DNA of 64,000 nucleotides from Enterobacter ludwigii (GTDB lineage Bacteria; Pseudomonadota; Gammaproteobacteria; Enterobacterales; Enterobacteriaceae): NCBI GenBank assembly GCA_900068845.1, contig CEFQ01000010.1, positions 787,326 through 851,325 on the forward strand, in the 5' to 3' direction. Numbering within the stretch: the stretch's first letter is position 1; each line of letters begins with the position of its first letter. The notes below the pieces were generated by a model, which did not search any database, was not told the origin of the DNA, and saw only the letters and a program-made list of their open reading frames with translations. Made by a program: the position numbers and the translations under genes. This document shows, in pieces, positions 63,956 to 64,000 of the stretch.

Positions 63956-64000
63956 TGACTGAAAAAAGTATTGTTCAGGAAGCGCGCGATATTCAGCTGG
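63955..64000 (+). CDS. flhC: Flagellar master regulator subunit FlhC, 5' end only
   Basis: The first 15 codons read [15 protein letters not shown], which matches the FlhC N terminus, and the frame is open to the window end. It is translationally coupled to flhD. Confidence 0.93.
   Translation, partial: MTEKSIVQEARDIQL

Noticed and set aside
1..64000. CRISPR arrays, tRNA or rRNA genes
   Set aside because: No regularly spaced repeats, cloverleaf-like sequence with TTCRA arm, or rRNA stretch was noticed on reading; a tRNA or rRNA search tool was not available.

Overview
The window looks like the chromosome of an Erwiniaceae member, most likely Pantoea or a close relative. The evidence is the otsBA-flhDC neighbourhood with a CRP site ahead of flhD, a ycgZ-ymgA-ariR cluster, a large-subunit katE catalase, and intergenic palindromes of two families. 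No tRNA, rRNA or CRISPR array was recognised. The genus is an inference from gene content only.

Left chromosomal part (1-22.7 kb): the end of a P-loop kinase gene, nitronate monooxygenase, a DCC-family thiol oxidoreductase, a LysR regulator, a GNAT acetyltransferase and an alpha/beta hydrolase. Next come a leftward amidohydrolase-DoxX-MFS operon, a divergent isochorismatase-fold hydrolase with two XapX membrane proteins, and a signalling locus. That locus has a single-domain response regulator, a 1853-residue Ser/Thr kinase-like/ATPase/GAF/PAS/histidine kinase, and a convergent FixJ-like regulator. It is followed by a periplasmic OB-fold protein, katE, a diguanylate cyclase and a small coiled-coil protein.

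Metal-resistance island (22,737-52,628, about 29.9 kb): it is inserted cleanly inside the host umuC gene. The 5' piece of umuC (76 codons, next to intact umuD and a LexA box) lies at 52.6-52.9 kb, and the 3' piece lies at 21.7-22.7 kb. The two pieces abut without loss at codon 77. The island has imperfect terminal inverted repeats. At its right end are two translationally coupled tyrosine recombinases resembling the TnpA/TnpB pair of Tn554-type elements. At its left end is a complete LexA-controlled umuDC operon of its own. The cargo is arsR-arsH, arsRBC, a cadR/pbrR-cadA pair, silCFBA with silRS and silE, a one-repeat SilE/PcoE-like protein, pcoABCDRS and a DUF305 protein. No conjugation or Tn7 genes are seen.

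The geometry of the island is the main point of interest. When integrated, the recombinase genes lie about 70 bp downstream of the truncated host umuC, on the same strand as the host LexA-controlled umuDC promoter. If the element is excised as a circle, its own LexA-controlled umuDC operon would come to lie directly upstream of the same recombinase genes. In both states mobility could therefore be coupled to the SOS response, while the island-borne umuDC replaces the polymerase V function lost by the insertion. This is an inference from layout and is testable.

Right chromosomal part (52.6-64 kb): umuD, a GNAT protein, a ymgA-like gene, ycgZ, ymgA and ariR with palindromes that may be operators, three unrecognised genes, a decayed manganese catalase (katN) between repeats, fucO, a small unknown gene, otsBA, and a long regulatory leader before flhDC at the window edge.
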